Position numbers and translations under genes: made by a program. Positions 24,141 to 36,435 of a stretch of DNA of 64,000 nt are shown one piece after another. Every line of letters begins with the position of its first letter. Position 1 is the first letter of the stretch. The notes beneath the pieces were generated by a model. The model was not told the origin of the DNA and made no database searches. It worked only from the letters and a program-made list of their open reading frames with translations. This DNA comes from Arthrobotrys musiformis (taxonomy: Eukaryota > Ascomycota > Orbiliomycetes > Orbiliales > Orbiliaceae): NCBI GenBank assembly GCA_036971715.1, contig JAVHJL010000001.1, positions 3,968,001 to 4,032,000 on the forward strand. The letters are read 5' to 3'.

Positions 24141-24878
24141 GATTGTTCGACCGATATAACTCGATACCTATGATGTATACGGGGAGTGCACCGATGTCCG
24201 ATGGCGATATCAAGTGGTGTTGGAATTTAAAATTTCTGAACGTGGGGTTGGAGAAGGTTAGTGGGATGGGGCTTTTAGCGAAGAAACTATCCAGCCTTGG
24301 TGATCGCTAGTGCGGGCCTAGACACCTTTTTTTTTCACCCTCAAAGGGAAAGGGAATATGGATCTGGCTGCGAGATCAATATGGATATGTTGTGAAAAGG
24401 TAGGATATAGTAAAATAGACTGAAGTATTCTAGACTAGACTCTAGTTTAGATATCCGGAATAGCAGAGAACAAAAAGCCACGGATACATAGAACGCAGGA
24501 ATTCACTACAATCGTATTCCAATCTTCTCATATTTTATCGCTCTAACAGGCACTTTCATCATAGGCTACAGAACCACAAGGGAAAGGAAACAGAGACAAA
24601 AGAAAGGCCGAAGCCAAGTATAAAAATGAGAAAGAAACAAGGTGGGGTTTACAAGAATAAGGTGCTGATTAAGTAGGAGTATTATCTATGATAATAAAGT
24701 CGTATCCCATCCAAAAGCGAAGAAATATCAGCTTCTCCAAGGAGGAAAAAAAAAAAAAAAAAAAAAGCCCGCTTCGATTGAGAGTTTAGTAAGCTTCATA
24801 TCCATCACGCCGTTTGTATGTCGTTCCTTGATTCGTTTCGTAGTTGGTTGTATGTGGGTAAGCCAGCAGCTGGGTAGT
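24141..24878. other. Intergenic: sfm1 upstream and ypt6 3' flank
   Basis: Sfm1 starts 740 bp downstream (in its direction) of the ypt6 stop. A poly(A) run at about 24747-24768 and T or A tracts near 24325 are the only notable features. Confidence 0.5.
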
Positions 24879-25902
24879 TTAACAGGCGCAGTTCTCGTTG
24901 GCAGCAGATCCAGTCTCAGGTTTGATGTTGACATCGATCACTAGAGGTAGTTAGCAAGCAAGCTGGTGAAAGCTATCGCGATAGGATGTAGACGTACTTT
25001 GCTTCCCGGCATCATCGCCTAGCGGGCCTTCCATTCCAGGTAGAGCTTGGGCAATCCTCTTGAAAAGCGTCTTGACATTATGTCCCGCTTTGGCACTGGT
25101 CTCAATGAACATGACCTTGAACTCCTTGGCCTTCTTTTCTCCTTCTTCAGTTGTAACCTGTCTCTTATCGTTCAAATCGGTCTTATTCCCAACCAAGACG
25201 ATGATAACATCGTTCCCCCGTTCGCCCCGTACGTCGTCAACCCACTTAGAGGTGTTTAGGAAGGACTGTCGGTCTATCCGGTAGAGAAAAGGTGTTGTTA
25301 GTACCCGGGAACCAACGGGAATGATGGATTACAGGCCGGAGTAGGGTGTATGGGCGCCACGAACTTGTGATGTCATAAACAACGACCGCGACACTCGAAT
25401 CTCGGATGTACGATGGGATCAAGCTTCGGAATCGCTCCTGGCCGGCAGTATCCCAGAGCTGTAATCTAACGGTTCTATCTTCCAGGTACATGGTCTATAT
25501 TTCATCATCAACCCCCAAGAGATCAGTATTCCAGCTAACTATAGGACGACAACGGGACATGTGGGGAGGGTGGCTTTACTTTTGATAGGAAATCGATACC
25601 GATTGTGGCTTGGTACATGTTGTCGAAGGAATCGTACATGAATCGTGTTATCAGAGAGGTCTTGCCGACTAGAGGTTGAGGGAGCCAAGGTCAGCTTGTG
25701 ATGGAGCTAGAGGAAGGTCCCCGGAAGGAGCACTAACCGCTCTGTTCACCCAAAAACACCAGCCTGGCGGGGAAAGTTAGCATACGACGTCATTAAGAGC
25801 ATCTCGAGGACGATTCCAAGGAGCCCAGGGGGGTTCTCCCGCTACATACTTGAACTTCTTCAAGGGATTGGAATAGGAGGCCGCGTTGGATTGAGTAGCC
25901 AT
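24879..25902 (-). CDS. ypt6: Rab6/Ypt6-type small GTPase
   Basis: Six exons (25902-25850, 25763-25738, 25668-25580, 25494-25365, 25273-24998, 24940-24879) give 211 residues, the normal length for Rab6. The order of GTPase motifs is complete: P-loop GEQSVGKT split over exons 2-3, switch I YQATIGIDF, WDTAGQE in switch II, VGNKTD for base recognition and ETSAK. The C terminus ends NCAC, a CxC double-geranylgeranylation signal for membrane anchoring. Ypt6 acts at the Golgi in retrograde endosome-to-Golgi traffic. The gene is transcribed away from creC, leaving a 1.7-kb shared upstream region. All splice joins reproduce the family sequence (for example DIT-NRQSF and SKTMYLEDR). Donor GTTCGT of intron 4 is non-consensus. 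Confidence 0.95.
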
Positions 25903-27639
25903 GGTGTATGTCTGTGGGTTAGGGTGAAGGAAACGTGGTATACGTAATCTGGTGGTGTAGAAGGGCACGAAGAGCGGGATGCGATGGGTTCGGTGGATGA
26001 TGGTATGCTGGTAGCGGTTCGTAGACGGGTCGTGACGACGGTGATGGTGATAGTGCGAGCAAGGAGGTTTGGAGTGGCTATAGGTACAGTTAAGGGGAAC
26101 AGGCGAACAGACGGACGGTGCAGGAAATATGGCACGTTTGGAGCCAACAAGCCTCTTTCGACTGTTCGACCGAACAAACAACCTTAACAGCTGCGCTTTC
26201 GGCTAAAACACCAACCAAAGAAAGACTCCAGGAAAGACTTAGCACCAAAGTAGGTACGACACTAGCTGGATATGAGGCACCGGCCGACGACAAACAGAAG
26301 ATGCTAGCTAACCTTCTAGAAGCATATGCAAGTCCGATCTCCCGTTGCCCAAGCCGGGCTTTTTCCTCATCCATGGAAGTGAGCCGATGCATGCCACGGC
26401 CTCCCGGAAGATGGCAGGTCGGGTCGTTCCAGCCTGATACTCGATGCATAGACGTCGGCACCGTATGACAAGGGCTGCACAGCACAATGAGTGCCAGTTT
26501 CATGCAAAATTCATTTTCATACTGGCCGGGGTCTGGGTTCTTGCGCAGCCAAAGAGATACAAACAGTATCCTTCTCGAAGAATGTGTCTGCGTATTGGCA
26601 CTTTCTTGGCTTTGCTACGTCTGCTGTCAGCGACGCCGGAGCTATCCGAAGAAAGGCCGGTGTGGGTGTGGTTGGGCCATATAATATTAGCATCAACTGT
26701 TGATATTAGCCAAGCAGGTACCTGGGTACTTCTGAAGTATCGACGTCTATGGCCAGATATGGTCATTATATTCACATTTCGAACGTCAGCTTGGGCCAGC
26801 AGACGGCTACTTCCGAGCATATCACATTTAAGTTGATTAAGTAAACGCACACAGCACAGGCGGAGGAATGCTTTTCTGCATGGGAGGGCTCCGGAAGAGT
26901 TATGAGGCTAGTACCTTTGAAGGCATTGCTATTCTTATACGCCCGGGTCGTGCCAGTTGTTCCGTTTCATCCGATGTTTTCAAGTCCAAGCTCTAGCCTC
27001 CGATCGATCTATCTTAAATCCCGTGAATTCCAGGTTGCAAGGGAGAACCAGAGAGCCTAGCTTTGAGTCCAATATTGTCGAAGTCGAGTCGCATATATAT
27101 CTCCAGATTGTCTCCAGATTCCAGCCCCCACACAACTTACTCGAATACGAGGATCAGTATACCACTTACAGCTTACAATACACCATATGTGCCAGCTGCC
27201 CGGGGTTGACGGCTAATTTAGAGAAAAAAACTAGCAAGCTAGGAAGGAGCTTTAGCCGATTGAGGAGGCCTCCATACCCCATACAAGCAGTATACGGAGT
27301 TACCCCATCGTTCTCCTGCTTATGTAGTATAGTTTAACTAGAGCGAATTAAAACCACCATGGCCGACATCCCCCGATACTCATTCTCCGCACTTGTCCTT
27401 CTTCTCCCACCGTCTACAGCCTCGTAGATTTTTTCTTTGGTTTTTCCTGACGTAAAGCTTCGTGGAAAGGGTCTTGAAGTTTAAGCAGCGTTGGCAGACT
27501 AGTACCAAACCAGTATACTTCTTTCGCCCCCAACTGGCCCTGCAGCCACCAGGTACCTGCATATCTCCAGTCACAAACCACCCGCACCCAAGCAAAGCAT
27601 TGTCGTGCAAGAAAAAGGCACACCTCCAGCTCCTCCAAG
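25903..27639. other. Divergent promoter region between ypt6 and creC
   Basis: This 1.7-kb region carries long open frames on both strands just upstream of ypt6 (25903-26503), but they lack family features and overlap one another. They probably reflect GC-richer leader sequence. A poly(purine) block is seen near 27220. No RNA gene is supported. Confidence 0.45.
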
Positions 27640-30202
27640 ATGGCGATGTTTGTACTACCCCCGCCTCCTCGATACCCGCCGACAGGGTTTTCGCTGGGCA
27701 GTCCCTACGCAATGGGTGGCGCTCCTATGCCAGTTATCGAGACGTCGAATTCTATCGCTCACCCGACGGGGCCAGAATATGTTTTCCACACCGGCGAAGG
27801 TACGTAAACTACAGCCTTCCCTCCCCTGAACTTGCGATCCCTTTTGCTTGGCATCGAAGGTGTCTCCTTAAAACCTCGAAATATCGCCGATATCAAAGAG
27901 CGATCGTGCGCTAATACTCCTCTACGTTGTGCGACAGGTCAATATACCCTTCGTGAGGATATCCATCTTGCTACACCACCTCCCCATCCTTCAGAGACTC
28001 CGATCGTAACTCCAAACCCTCTAGCGATTCAGCCAGCTCCACCGAGCGCCGGAACCAAGTTCTCGACCATCGTAATCAAAACCGTCCCGGGTACAGATCG
28101 TACTTCCCAACTCTACAGAAACTCTGTACTCGCGCAGAACAGCGAACTAGAAGGCGAACATGCTAGCGAACCTAGGACTTCGATATCTACGGAAGAAGAC
28201 TCGACGGATGGAGGATCAAAGAGTGGGACTGATACAGCGGGTGCGAGCACTGTGGCTACCAGCATGATACACCTCATGGCCGACAAATTTGGTGGCGAGA
28301 ATTCAAGCTTGGCTCATGCACCGACAAAGGATAATAAGAAGAAGAAGCCGAAGAATAACATTCAAAAGAGCAATTCTTCATTCGTCTCGAGGGTTATTAT
28401 GCACGAGGCGCTTACGAAGAAGCTTCAGGAGACAGGAGCATCGGAAGATTTGTTTGTGTTCGCGAACATTAATCGAGCTTATCACTGGTTAAATCTTTCG
28501 GCGAAACAGAATAAGGTACTTTTGGAGGGTTACAGAATTGGATTCGCCTTATAGATGGCTAATGGCTACCGAGTACAGCAAGAATCTTTGTCCAAAGTCC
28601 TCTTCACGAAGAGCCATCCGCTATGCCACGATGTCAACCACTTGACCAAGGGCGCAACACATATCGACATCGTCATGGGATTCTCGACAGGAGATATTGT
28701 CTGGTTTGAGCCGATGAGCAATAAATACTCTCGTTTGAACAAAAATGTGAGTGCCCAGCTCTAGTTACACCACGACTGGTATACGAGACAACACCACGAG
28801 GGAAATGATTAACCGTTGGTATAGGGTGCTATCAATAGCTCGGCCGTTCTCGACATTCAATGGATCCCGGGGAGTGAAAACCTATTCCTAGCAGGCCACG
28901 CCGATGGATCACTCGTCGTCTACGATAAAGAGAAAGAAGATGCGCCATTTGTTGCAGAAGAGTTCCTCGAAGAGGGAGAAGCACCAAGAAAACCTATCTC
29001 CGGATTCGTTACCGCCAAATCTGTCAACTCAAAGATCCAGAAGTTCAACCCGGTAGCATATTGGAGTGTCGCCCAACAAGCCATCAATGCCTTTGCATTC
29101 TCCCCTGATCATAAGCACTTAGCCGTTGTTTCGGAGGATGGAAGGCTGTGCATCATAAATATACTCAAAGAACAGTATGTCGTGTCTACTCCTTGACAGT
29201 GATTCTATTGGCGGGAATCTATTGACACTCGTGATCAGACTTCTCGACGTCTTCAACAGCTACTATGGTGGACTCCTGTGTGTCTGTTGGTCGCCAGATG
29301 GACGCTATGTTCTCACTGGAGGCCAGGACGATTTGATATCAATTTGGTCTTTCGCTGACCGAAGAATCGTGGCGAGGTGTTCGGGACACCATTCTTGGGT
29401 TACCAGCGTCTCGTTCGATCCTTGGAGATGCGATGCCAGAACGTATCGATTTGGTAGCGTTGGGGAGGATGGGAGACTTCTATTGTGGGATTTCAGCGTT
29501 GGGATGCTGAGCAGACCGAAGGCCGTACGTTGAAGCCCTGTTGTGCGGAACCTATGGGAGACCATAGCTAACAGTTAGTGTAGACATCAAAACAATCCCG
29601 AGGAAGTATATCGTCAGTTCCTATCAATGGGATAGGCAGAGGAGCAGACGGACGCCCGGCTGGACGCTTGAGATCTGAGTCCGTTGTATCGAAAGTCGAC
29701 GATGATGGAGCCGTTTACCATCCAGTTGAACCTCGAGCTAGAACCTCGAATTTGCCTGCGATTATGGTAAGTCTTCGGCATTATAAGCTTTATAATGTTC
29801 TAAAGGATTACATTTCTAACGATATTTCTCGGAAAACAAATAGTCAAAAGTAGTTGATGTAGACCCACTCTGTCAACTTGAGTTCCGAGAAGATTGCATT
29901 ATCACAACATGCAGGGAAGGTAAGATATCTATCCCCAACGCTTTTAGAAGACGATAAGGTTGCATGTGGTTGTTTGTGATTGTGTTACTGGTTCTGTTGG
30001 CTTCGTATTCGCCCCACTTGTACCCCAAATACGTTCTGAGGTTTTTCCGAGCTGGGGCTGAAGTGCCGAAAATTATTCCGATATATCTCTCCTTTTGCGA
30101 ACATTGCTAACAAACTTTTTCCGCTTCATAGGACACGTCAAGACGTGGGACAGGCCCACTAAATCCAATCTTTCTGTGGTCCCGGAAGGTCAGATGGCCT
30201 AA
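27640..30202 (+). CDS. creC: CreC-type WD40 protein (carbon catabolite repression)
   Basis: Eight exons (27640-27799, 27938-28515, 28579-28746, 28825-29174, 29239-29524, 29584-29766, 29844-29919, 30132-30202) give 623 residues. CreC binds and stabilises the CreB deubiquitinase, which opposes ubiquitination in carbon catabolite repression. The N terminus is Pro-rich (MAMFVLPPPPRYPPTGF). The family blocks NSSFVSRVIMHEALTKKL and FVFANINRAYHWLNLSAK precede the repeats. WD40 blades are visible at KVLFTKSHPLCHDVNH..MGFSTGDIVWFEPMS, VLDIQWIPGSENLFLAGHAD, AINAFAFSPDHKHLAVVSED and CVCWSPDGRYVLTGGQDDLI, with a last half-blade GHVKTWDRP near the C terminus. A Lys-rich segment (KDNKKKKPKNN) may be a nuclear signal. 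Intron 28516-28578 contains a spurious in-frame ATG. All donors fit GTAHGT or GTGAGT. Confidence 0.93.
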
Positions 30203-33200
30203 AAGAGTCAATTATAATCAACAATCTGAATAATGGAGCAAAAACGATAAGGAGTTCTTAAGGGTGTTGGTAGGGGTTTCGAATCTCGTCGTCATTGCAA
30301 AACTTCTACTGGCATTGCGTTTCATTCTTTTTCTTGGACTGGGGCTTCGGCAGAGGCGACGTGGAGATCATAATGGGGGATTCTATGATGGGTAATGCAT
30401 AATGCATAATGAACATTCTCCTTTTTTTTTTTTTCTAAAAAGAAAAAACACACAAAATCCATACGAGCATGATACTGGGGTTGGTCAATGATGTCTTTGC
30501 GTGTTTAATCGATTTATAAATTTAGTCATTATTATATCCTCTTGTTCGAGAACTTTAAGATACTTTGTACCTAGTCCAGTCGGGTAACCGCTGAGAAAAC
30601 TCTGTATTTTCTAATAGCCAGGTTCATTCTCGTAAACATCCGTACTTTTAAATTCTTGAGGCGAATATCAGACGACTGGCGTTCAGATTCCAAGAATAGT
30701 CTCACTTCAGCATAACCTTCGAAGCCCAGGACCATGGATTGAAACCCTTGTCCTTTATAGGCCAGGGGCTGATATTAATACTGCGTCCCCGCCTATCATC
30801 GACTTCTCAGGGATTCAACTACAAACGCACCCTACAACGCAAGTACTTCAGTTACCTATCGTTGGTGCTGCCGAATCTTAGAGCTGGTTTTCACGAAAAA
30901 TTTTGAGAACGAAACAGGGCTTAGCTCATGGTAATATTAACCTAATAGCAGTAAGGATGTTTAAATAGCTAAAACAGCTAGCAGGTAACGTTGTGGTACC
31001 TTGAGATTTCAGCAGGGAGTCGATCTGTTGCACGCTCCACGAAGCGTTGCATTTCAACATCCTTCAACACGGTCTGTAATCACTAATCAATGGGTCACCA
31101 GGCTGGGCTGGGCGGTCTGACGATTTGTAATATGCAACCAAGTACCTACTTACTTAGAGCAATGGCCTGAAGTGGACCTCACGTAGGTACTTACGTGCTT
31201 ATACACTTGAAGTAGCCTGTGATCAAAGTCTGTAAAGAGGTATTTGATAAGGGTCGCTTCCTCGTCGGCATGTCAATTCCTAGCTACTGAAGTTGTACTG
31301 GTTTTTAGCAGACTTGCTAACTAACGCGGCCGGCTTGACCGACTTGGATCAAACCCGCACCGTCGGCCACCGACCTATCAAACAGCTTGCTACCACATGT
31401 GTGCAGGCGGCCCAAACCGCATGCATGTGCAGCACCTCCTCCTGATTCACCTCCTAAAGAGTTTTCCATCAACTAGCCCGAACTGTTAGCTATGTTAACG
31501 TTCGAAGAGATTCGGACGAGACGATAGCATGTCATGTTCCGCATGGGCCCGAGCCGCAAACGGGCCAGGCTTGTTTCATGAGTAGCCTAGGGTCAATGCT
31601 TCAACACCCTCACTTTCAGCCGCCAACGTGTGCAAACCCCATCATCACTGTCACAAGAACACTGGATCGACCGAATCCGTGTTTACTGTTCCAGGGGAAA
31701 TGTCATTGGGGGGCCCGGGCTTCAATTGGCAAATCGAAACGGATTCCATCCTATACAAACCATGCCAAAGCCGCCAAAGGAAAATGGTATAAAGGCCGTT
31801 TTAGAGTATATACGCTGTTCCAGCCTAGGCCTTCGTGTTGTTTTTGTTGCATTTAACTCCAGATTGCTCTGATCAACTCTTGGATTGCTCTAATCGATAA
31901 AACTTTGAGGCCAGTTCGAACGTTCTCACATCTGCACATCGGTGTCACCGTGTCACCCAAAGCAGGTGATCACAAACAATGTCTAGAAAACCTTCACGCT
32001 TTCTTTTCTTCTCTACTTTTTTTTTTTTTCCAAATTTTTTTTTTTTTTTTTTTCAATTTCCAATATTTATTTTTTGGAGGGGATATTGGATCAGAGTTGC
32101 ATCATGCGTGCGCGTGCGCATGCATGTTTCTCAAGATCTCCGATTCCCAAATCTCGACAATCAGGCAAACCTGTGGAACCGTCCAAGGCATCATGCATGT
32201 TACCAGGCTTGAAGCGGTATTGATAGACGAGTCGTCGGAGCGCCCTCAACTATTTCCATTCGACCGCCCTCGTGATGTTGAATAATACCCCCTCTATGCA
32301 CGATCCAGGTCCAATATCCCTTCGGCTTCGCCATTTCACCCTTGGCGGCGTTTAAATTCGGTATCGGGCCCACAATTCACACAATTTAGGTTGCCTTCCG
32401 TCCCTAGGTCCCCATATCCCGAGCGAGACCTTTCCTCAAGGAGTTAATATTGCACAAGCAAGGATCGGTCCAGACCCGTTCAAAGGAGATTTAATTGATT
32501 AAAAAACAAAAGATCCCGATCGCCAAATCCAAGTCCCCACAATCATGACTAGCCAGCAAGGCCCTCTAGGTTCTTGTTGGAGCTCACGAAAAGGCCGCCT
32601 GTTTTTATGTAACAAATGGGAAGCTGCTGACGCAGGTGGCGCGCACCTGAAGATCTGAATCGTGCGTCCAGGTTTTACTCTTGCACAACGCTTTCCTTGA
32701 AGTAGTTACACTAGTGTGCCAAAACGAAAGGGAATCGACGCGGTGAATTGCAATTGAATATTGTCGATGTAGGGTGGGTCCCTGGGTCTGGGGTAGGTGA
32801 TTGGTGCCCTTTCGCGAATTTCGATGTCTAACCATTGTTGGATCCGCAGGAGACGGCAAGGGGACGACGAGTTGGGATAAGTTGGATTTTAAAGTGAGCG
32901 GATACACCACTGCCATCGTTTTGTCCCTTCGAAAGCTTCTAGGATCAGAATGGTTTGGACTCCTGGGGATAAGGATTTCAACGTTGAAAACGGGGTGTAT
33001 TTTAATTAGACTGAATAATTCGCACTCGGGCGGTAGTGTACCCGAGGAATGAGTGGTTCTCACGATGGTATTTCTGGTACCATGGTTATATATAAGTCTT
33101 TGTGCGGCCCCAGGTGCTCAAGGATAGAATTGATTGCCTTCCTCAAGATTGCCTCCCGTGAGATATCTGGGCCCTTTAATTACTTACTCTTGTTGCTCTA

Positions 33201-33261
33201 TTAAAGCCAGGGAGTAATTAATAGTACTTTCGTCATCAAATTCTCAAGTGGATTTATAAAC
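30203..33261. other. Intergenic, 3 kb
   Basis: There is no supported gene. Long T runs lie at about 32018-32055. A TATATAA element at about 33087-33094 sits some 170 nt upstream of the oxidase start. A minus-strand frame at 32605-33063 has no domain or splice support. Confidence 0.4.
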
Positions 33262-35087
33262 ATGGGCCGACTTTCAAGATCCGGAGTTTCTTCCGCGCTC
33301 CTTCTAACGCTAGCTAGTGTCGCCACAGCAGAGAATTGTGTATGGAACATCTCCAACGTTTGTCCCTTTTATATGTTCATTTATATATTTATAGAATTAT
33401 CTAACCAGATTTTGAACTTATTAAACATACACAGTGCGCCAAACTCAAGGCATCGTACTCTTCGAAGACGTTTTATCCCAATACCTACACCTACGGGGCT
33501 ACGAACGGCGGCGGTGGCCTCCTACCAATTCTTAGCAACGCCCTTCAGAACGACTACCCATATTGGGGTGTGTAACATCTCCTGCTCAAGAATTTAATTA
33601 CTAGATATGTCTATCGACTCAGCGATATATATTAACGAATTTTAAATCTAGCGAACCAAGGAATTAACGAACCAGCCTGTGTATTCACTGCGAAATCCAC
33701 CCTAGAAGTCTCGAACGCCGTAAAGATTCTTCATCAGTACCGATGCGAGTATGCAATTCGTTCCGGTGGCCACAATCCTATTCCAGAATGGTCGAATACA
33801 AACGGCGGCGTGCTATTGAGTACATCTGATATCGATGATGTAACCTACAAAGCAGCGGAAAATACTGTTACCTTTGGAGCGGGTTGTAAATGGAAGGATG
33901 TTTATAATGTATTAGACCCCTTGGGTGTTGGTACCATGGGCGGGCGGGATAATACTGTGGGCACAGGTGGGTTCTTGCTAGGTGGTGGGATTAGTTATTA
34001 CTCGAATTCGAGGGGGTGGGCGGCAGATCATATTACTGCTTATGAGGTTCGTTTATATTCGGATTCGGTGCCAGCACTTGAATTTATAGCAGATATTAAC
34101 CCCTATGATCAGGTTGTATACGCCAACGGCACAATTGGTACCATAACTGCATCCAGCTACCCGGATCTATTTACAGCTATGAAAGGTGCCGGATCCTCAT
34201 TCGCTATCGTCACCCACTTCACCCAAAAGACCTTCCAACAACAAACCTATAATGCTGGGTTTGTCTTCTACCCCCGAGGATCCATTCCCAATGTCCTCAA
34301 GGCTCTCTACAACTACTCCGTAGACGGGGCCATTGCGCGCCCAGAATCCCATATCATACCAGCTTTCACATCCGTCGGCCCCGATCTAGTAGTTACAGAC
34401 ATCACCCTCGGTGCCTTTTGTTTCTTCTATCCCACCAGCCTAGGACTCAACCAAGAAGTCGATGTATTCAAACCCTTCACAAAAGAAATACCGTTCCTTG
34501 CCTCCACGAAGAGAAATAGAAACGGACTTAACAGCATCTCTGGCGAGATAGCGACCTATAGCACACCGGGAAAACGCCAGAGTTTTACAGATATGGCCAT
34601 TGTGCTGGATAGCGCCGATACCCTCAAGGAATTTTGGAACGCTTACCAAGATGTTACGGAGTCTTATCGACTCTGTATTGTGGGCTATACGTCGTCTTTT
34701 ATATTTTACCCCCTAACGAGCACGTTCGTTTCCCAAGGTACTGCCGACGGGAAGAAGAACAGCATGGGACTCGAGGATACGCCCGCAGGACAAGCTGGTG
34801 AGACGATTATGATTATTAGCATAAACCTTACTTGGAATCTAAAGTCGCAGGATACACTAGCGGCGGAGTGTGTCGGTAAGGCGTTTGCGAAGCTGAGACA
34901 GCTGGCGGAGCAAAAGGGGATATACCATCCATTCCAATACATGAATTATGCGAATGGAACGCAAGATGTGCTGGCTGGTTACGGAGCAGTTAGCGGAGAT
35001 AGATTGAGGCAGGTTAAATTGGAGGTTGATCCTACGAATGATTTTGGAACGTTGGTGAAGGGGAGGTATAGAGTTCCTGGAGTATGA
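33262..35087 (+). CDS. Secreted FAD-linked oxidoreductase (BBE/6-HDNO-like)
   Basis: Exons 33262-33357, 33435-33567 and 33652-35087 give 554 residues. A signal peptide (core SSALLLTLASVATA) points to secretion. The PCMH-type FAD-binding domain follows: CVFTAKSTLEVSNAVKIL, then IRSGGHN with His117 as the expected covalent FAD attachment. FGAGCKWKDVYNVLDPLG and FLLGGGISYYSNSRGWAADH come next. Many bicovalent relatives have a Cys in the last motif (GWACD); here it is Ala, so a single covalent flavin link is expected. The C-terminal YMNYANGTQDVLAGYG block matches the berberine-bridge (BBE) substrate region, though the extreme C terminus (GRYRVPGV) lacks the usual FQRL...GG ending. Substrate unknown; relatives oxidise sugars or secondary metabolites. 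It converges with the next gene at a 290-bp gap. Confidence 0.9.
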
Positions 35088-35378
35088 GTATAAGATCTGA
35101 AGGCGCCTTAAGGCCGATATCTGTAATATATTTGGCGCGGATGCCGATATTGTATATATCCAATTATTTGATTCGTTTGATCGTGCTATCATGCTCAGGC
35201 ACAAGTTATCTCGTAAACCGAATGTTGCTGCGGATGTCTCAAAATATTTTATCGTTTGAATTCAAATCAATTAATATTTATATTATCATAAGTAGGCTTG
35301 GGCTTCGGCCAGCTCTGGCACACGAGGCAAGGCTTGGGTTTATATAACAGGGATCTATTAACATTTATATTAATAGCG

Positions 35379-36435
35379 CTATAGCGAAGCCGGAACGGCC
35401 TTGACTACAACAACTTGTCCGCCCACAGCTTGTGCTGACTTGCCTAAGATCAAAGCTGAGCCGTCAGGCTTGAACTGTAGACCTAACACCCCCGGTTCTC
35501 CTCCATGTTCACAAGTGAAATATTGATTACCGTCAATCAGACACGTCAGAGGAGATGTGCCATCGCTATCGCCATCAGATAATAGAATGCCCCCGGCATC
35601 AGAAGCGGCATTGAGAAGTTTTGCTGATACACCGCCGGCGATTTCGATGTGGCCGTTAGGCTGGCGGTAGAGTTGCACCGCTTGACTGATGCTAGACACC
35701 GCAATGGCCCAACCGCTAGTTGGATTCCGCCCGATATAGAATCCTGACCCGTTTTGGAGTTGAAGAAAAAACGAAACAGCGGTAGCCGTGCTGCTAGCGC
35801 TAATCACAGTGGTAGAGGTTTTGGTCACCGTCGTTGTGGTGGGAGCGGCCGTCGTTGTAGCCCCGACGCAGGCGCATGCTGAGTAGTAGCGAGAAAAGCC
35901 GCCGCAGTTGGAAGCGTAGGCTGGGATTTCCGGGGCAGGAGCTTGACGTTTACATTTGCAGTCTGGGGGCGGGGCTTCAACGGGAATGGTCACAGTAGTT
36001 GTAACTGAGGTTGTGTCTGATATTGTGGTGATTTCGGTGGTAGTTCTACAAGTTGACAACCGGTATCAGTAAAATAAGCACAGAGGATAAATATACATGG
36101 AGGCCACGACCATTATAACCCCTGGGGACTTGGGACTGAGACTTACACTGTTGATGTGACATAGTTCTGGAGGAAAGAAATGCAATCTGCAGATCCAGAT
36201 CGGCCAGGGAAGGCACTAGCTCTGATTGCTACAATAGTGCCATATCAAAAATTAGATACCGTTATATATATGCTATCTTAGTGAAGACTGATTCCACGCA
36301 TCAATGCATTGGCGCCCAGTCGCAATAACAGAATACTTTCGTACCTCTGAGGCAATTATCAGCATTGCACTTCAATAAGGTCTGAGCAGCGACAGTCGCT
36401 GCTCCAAGGGAAAGAAGAAGTGGTATGTGTCGCAT
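35379..36435 (-). CDS. Secreted Cys-containing protein with Thr-rich linkers
   Basis: Exons 36435-36345, 36228-36147 and 36045-35379 give 279 residues. The signal peptide is MRHIPLLLSLGAATVAA. The mature start TLLKCNADNCLRAIRASAFP belongs to a recurrent fungal secreted module, followed by SADCISFLQNYVTS. Thr-rich linkers flank a second Cys block (PDCKCKRQAPAPEIPAYASN, then CGGFSRYYSACACVG). The C-terminal half has no membrane span and reads QNGSGFYIGRNPTSGWAIAV, with a later Cys pair (TCLIDGNQYFTCEH). The module is common in plant-associated and saprobic ascomycetes, but its function is not established. It may be a wall or adhesion protein; there is no catalytic motif and no GPI signal. The splice sites are GTACGA, GTAAGT and TGTAG, with a TACTGAT branch sequence in intron 2. 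Confidence 0.85.

Noticed and set aside
32605..33063. 152-codon minus-strand frame
   Set aside because: Low-quality composition, no splice or domain support, and it lies in the promoter of the oxidase gene.
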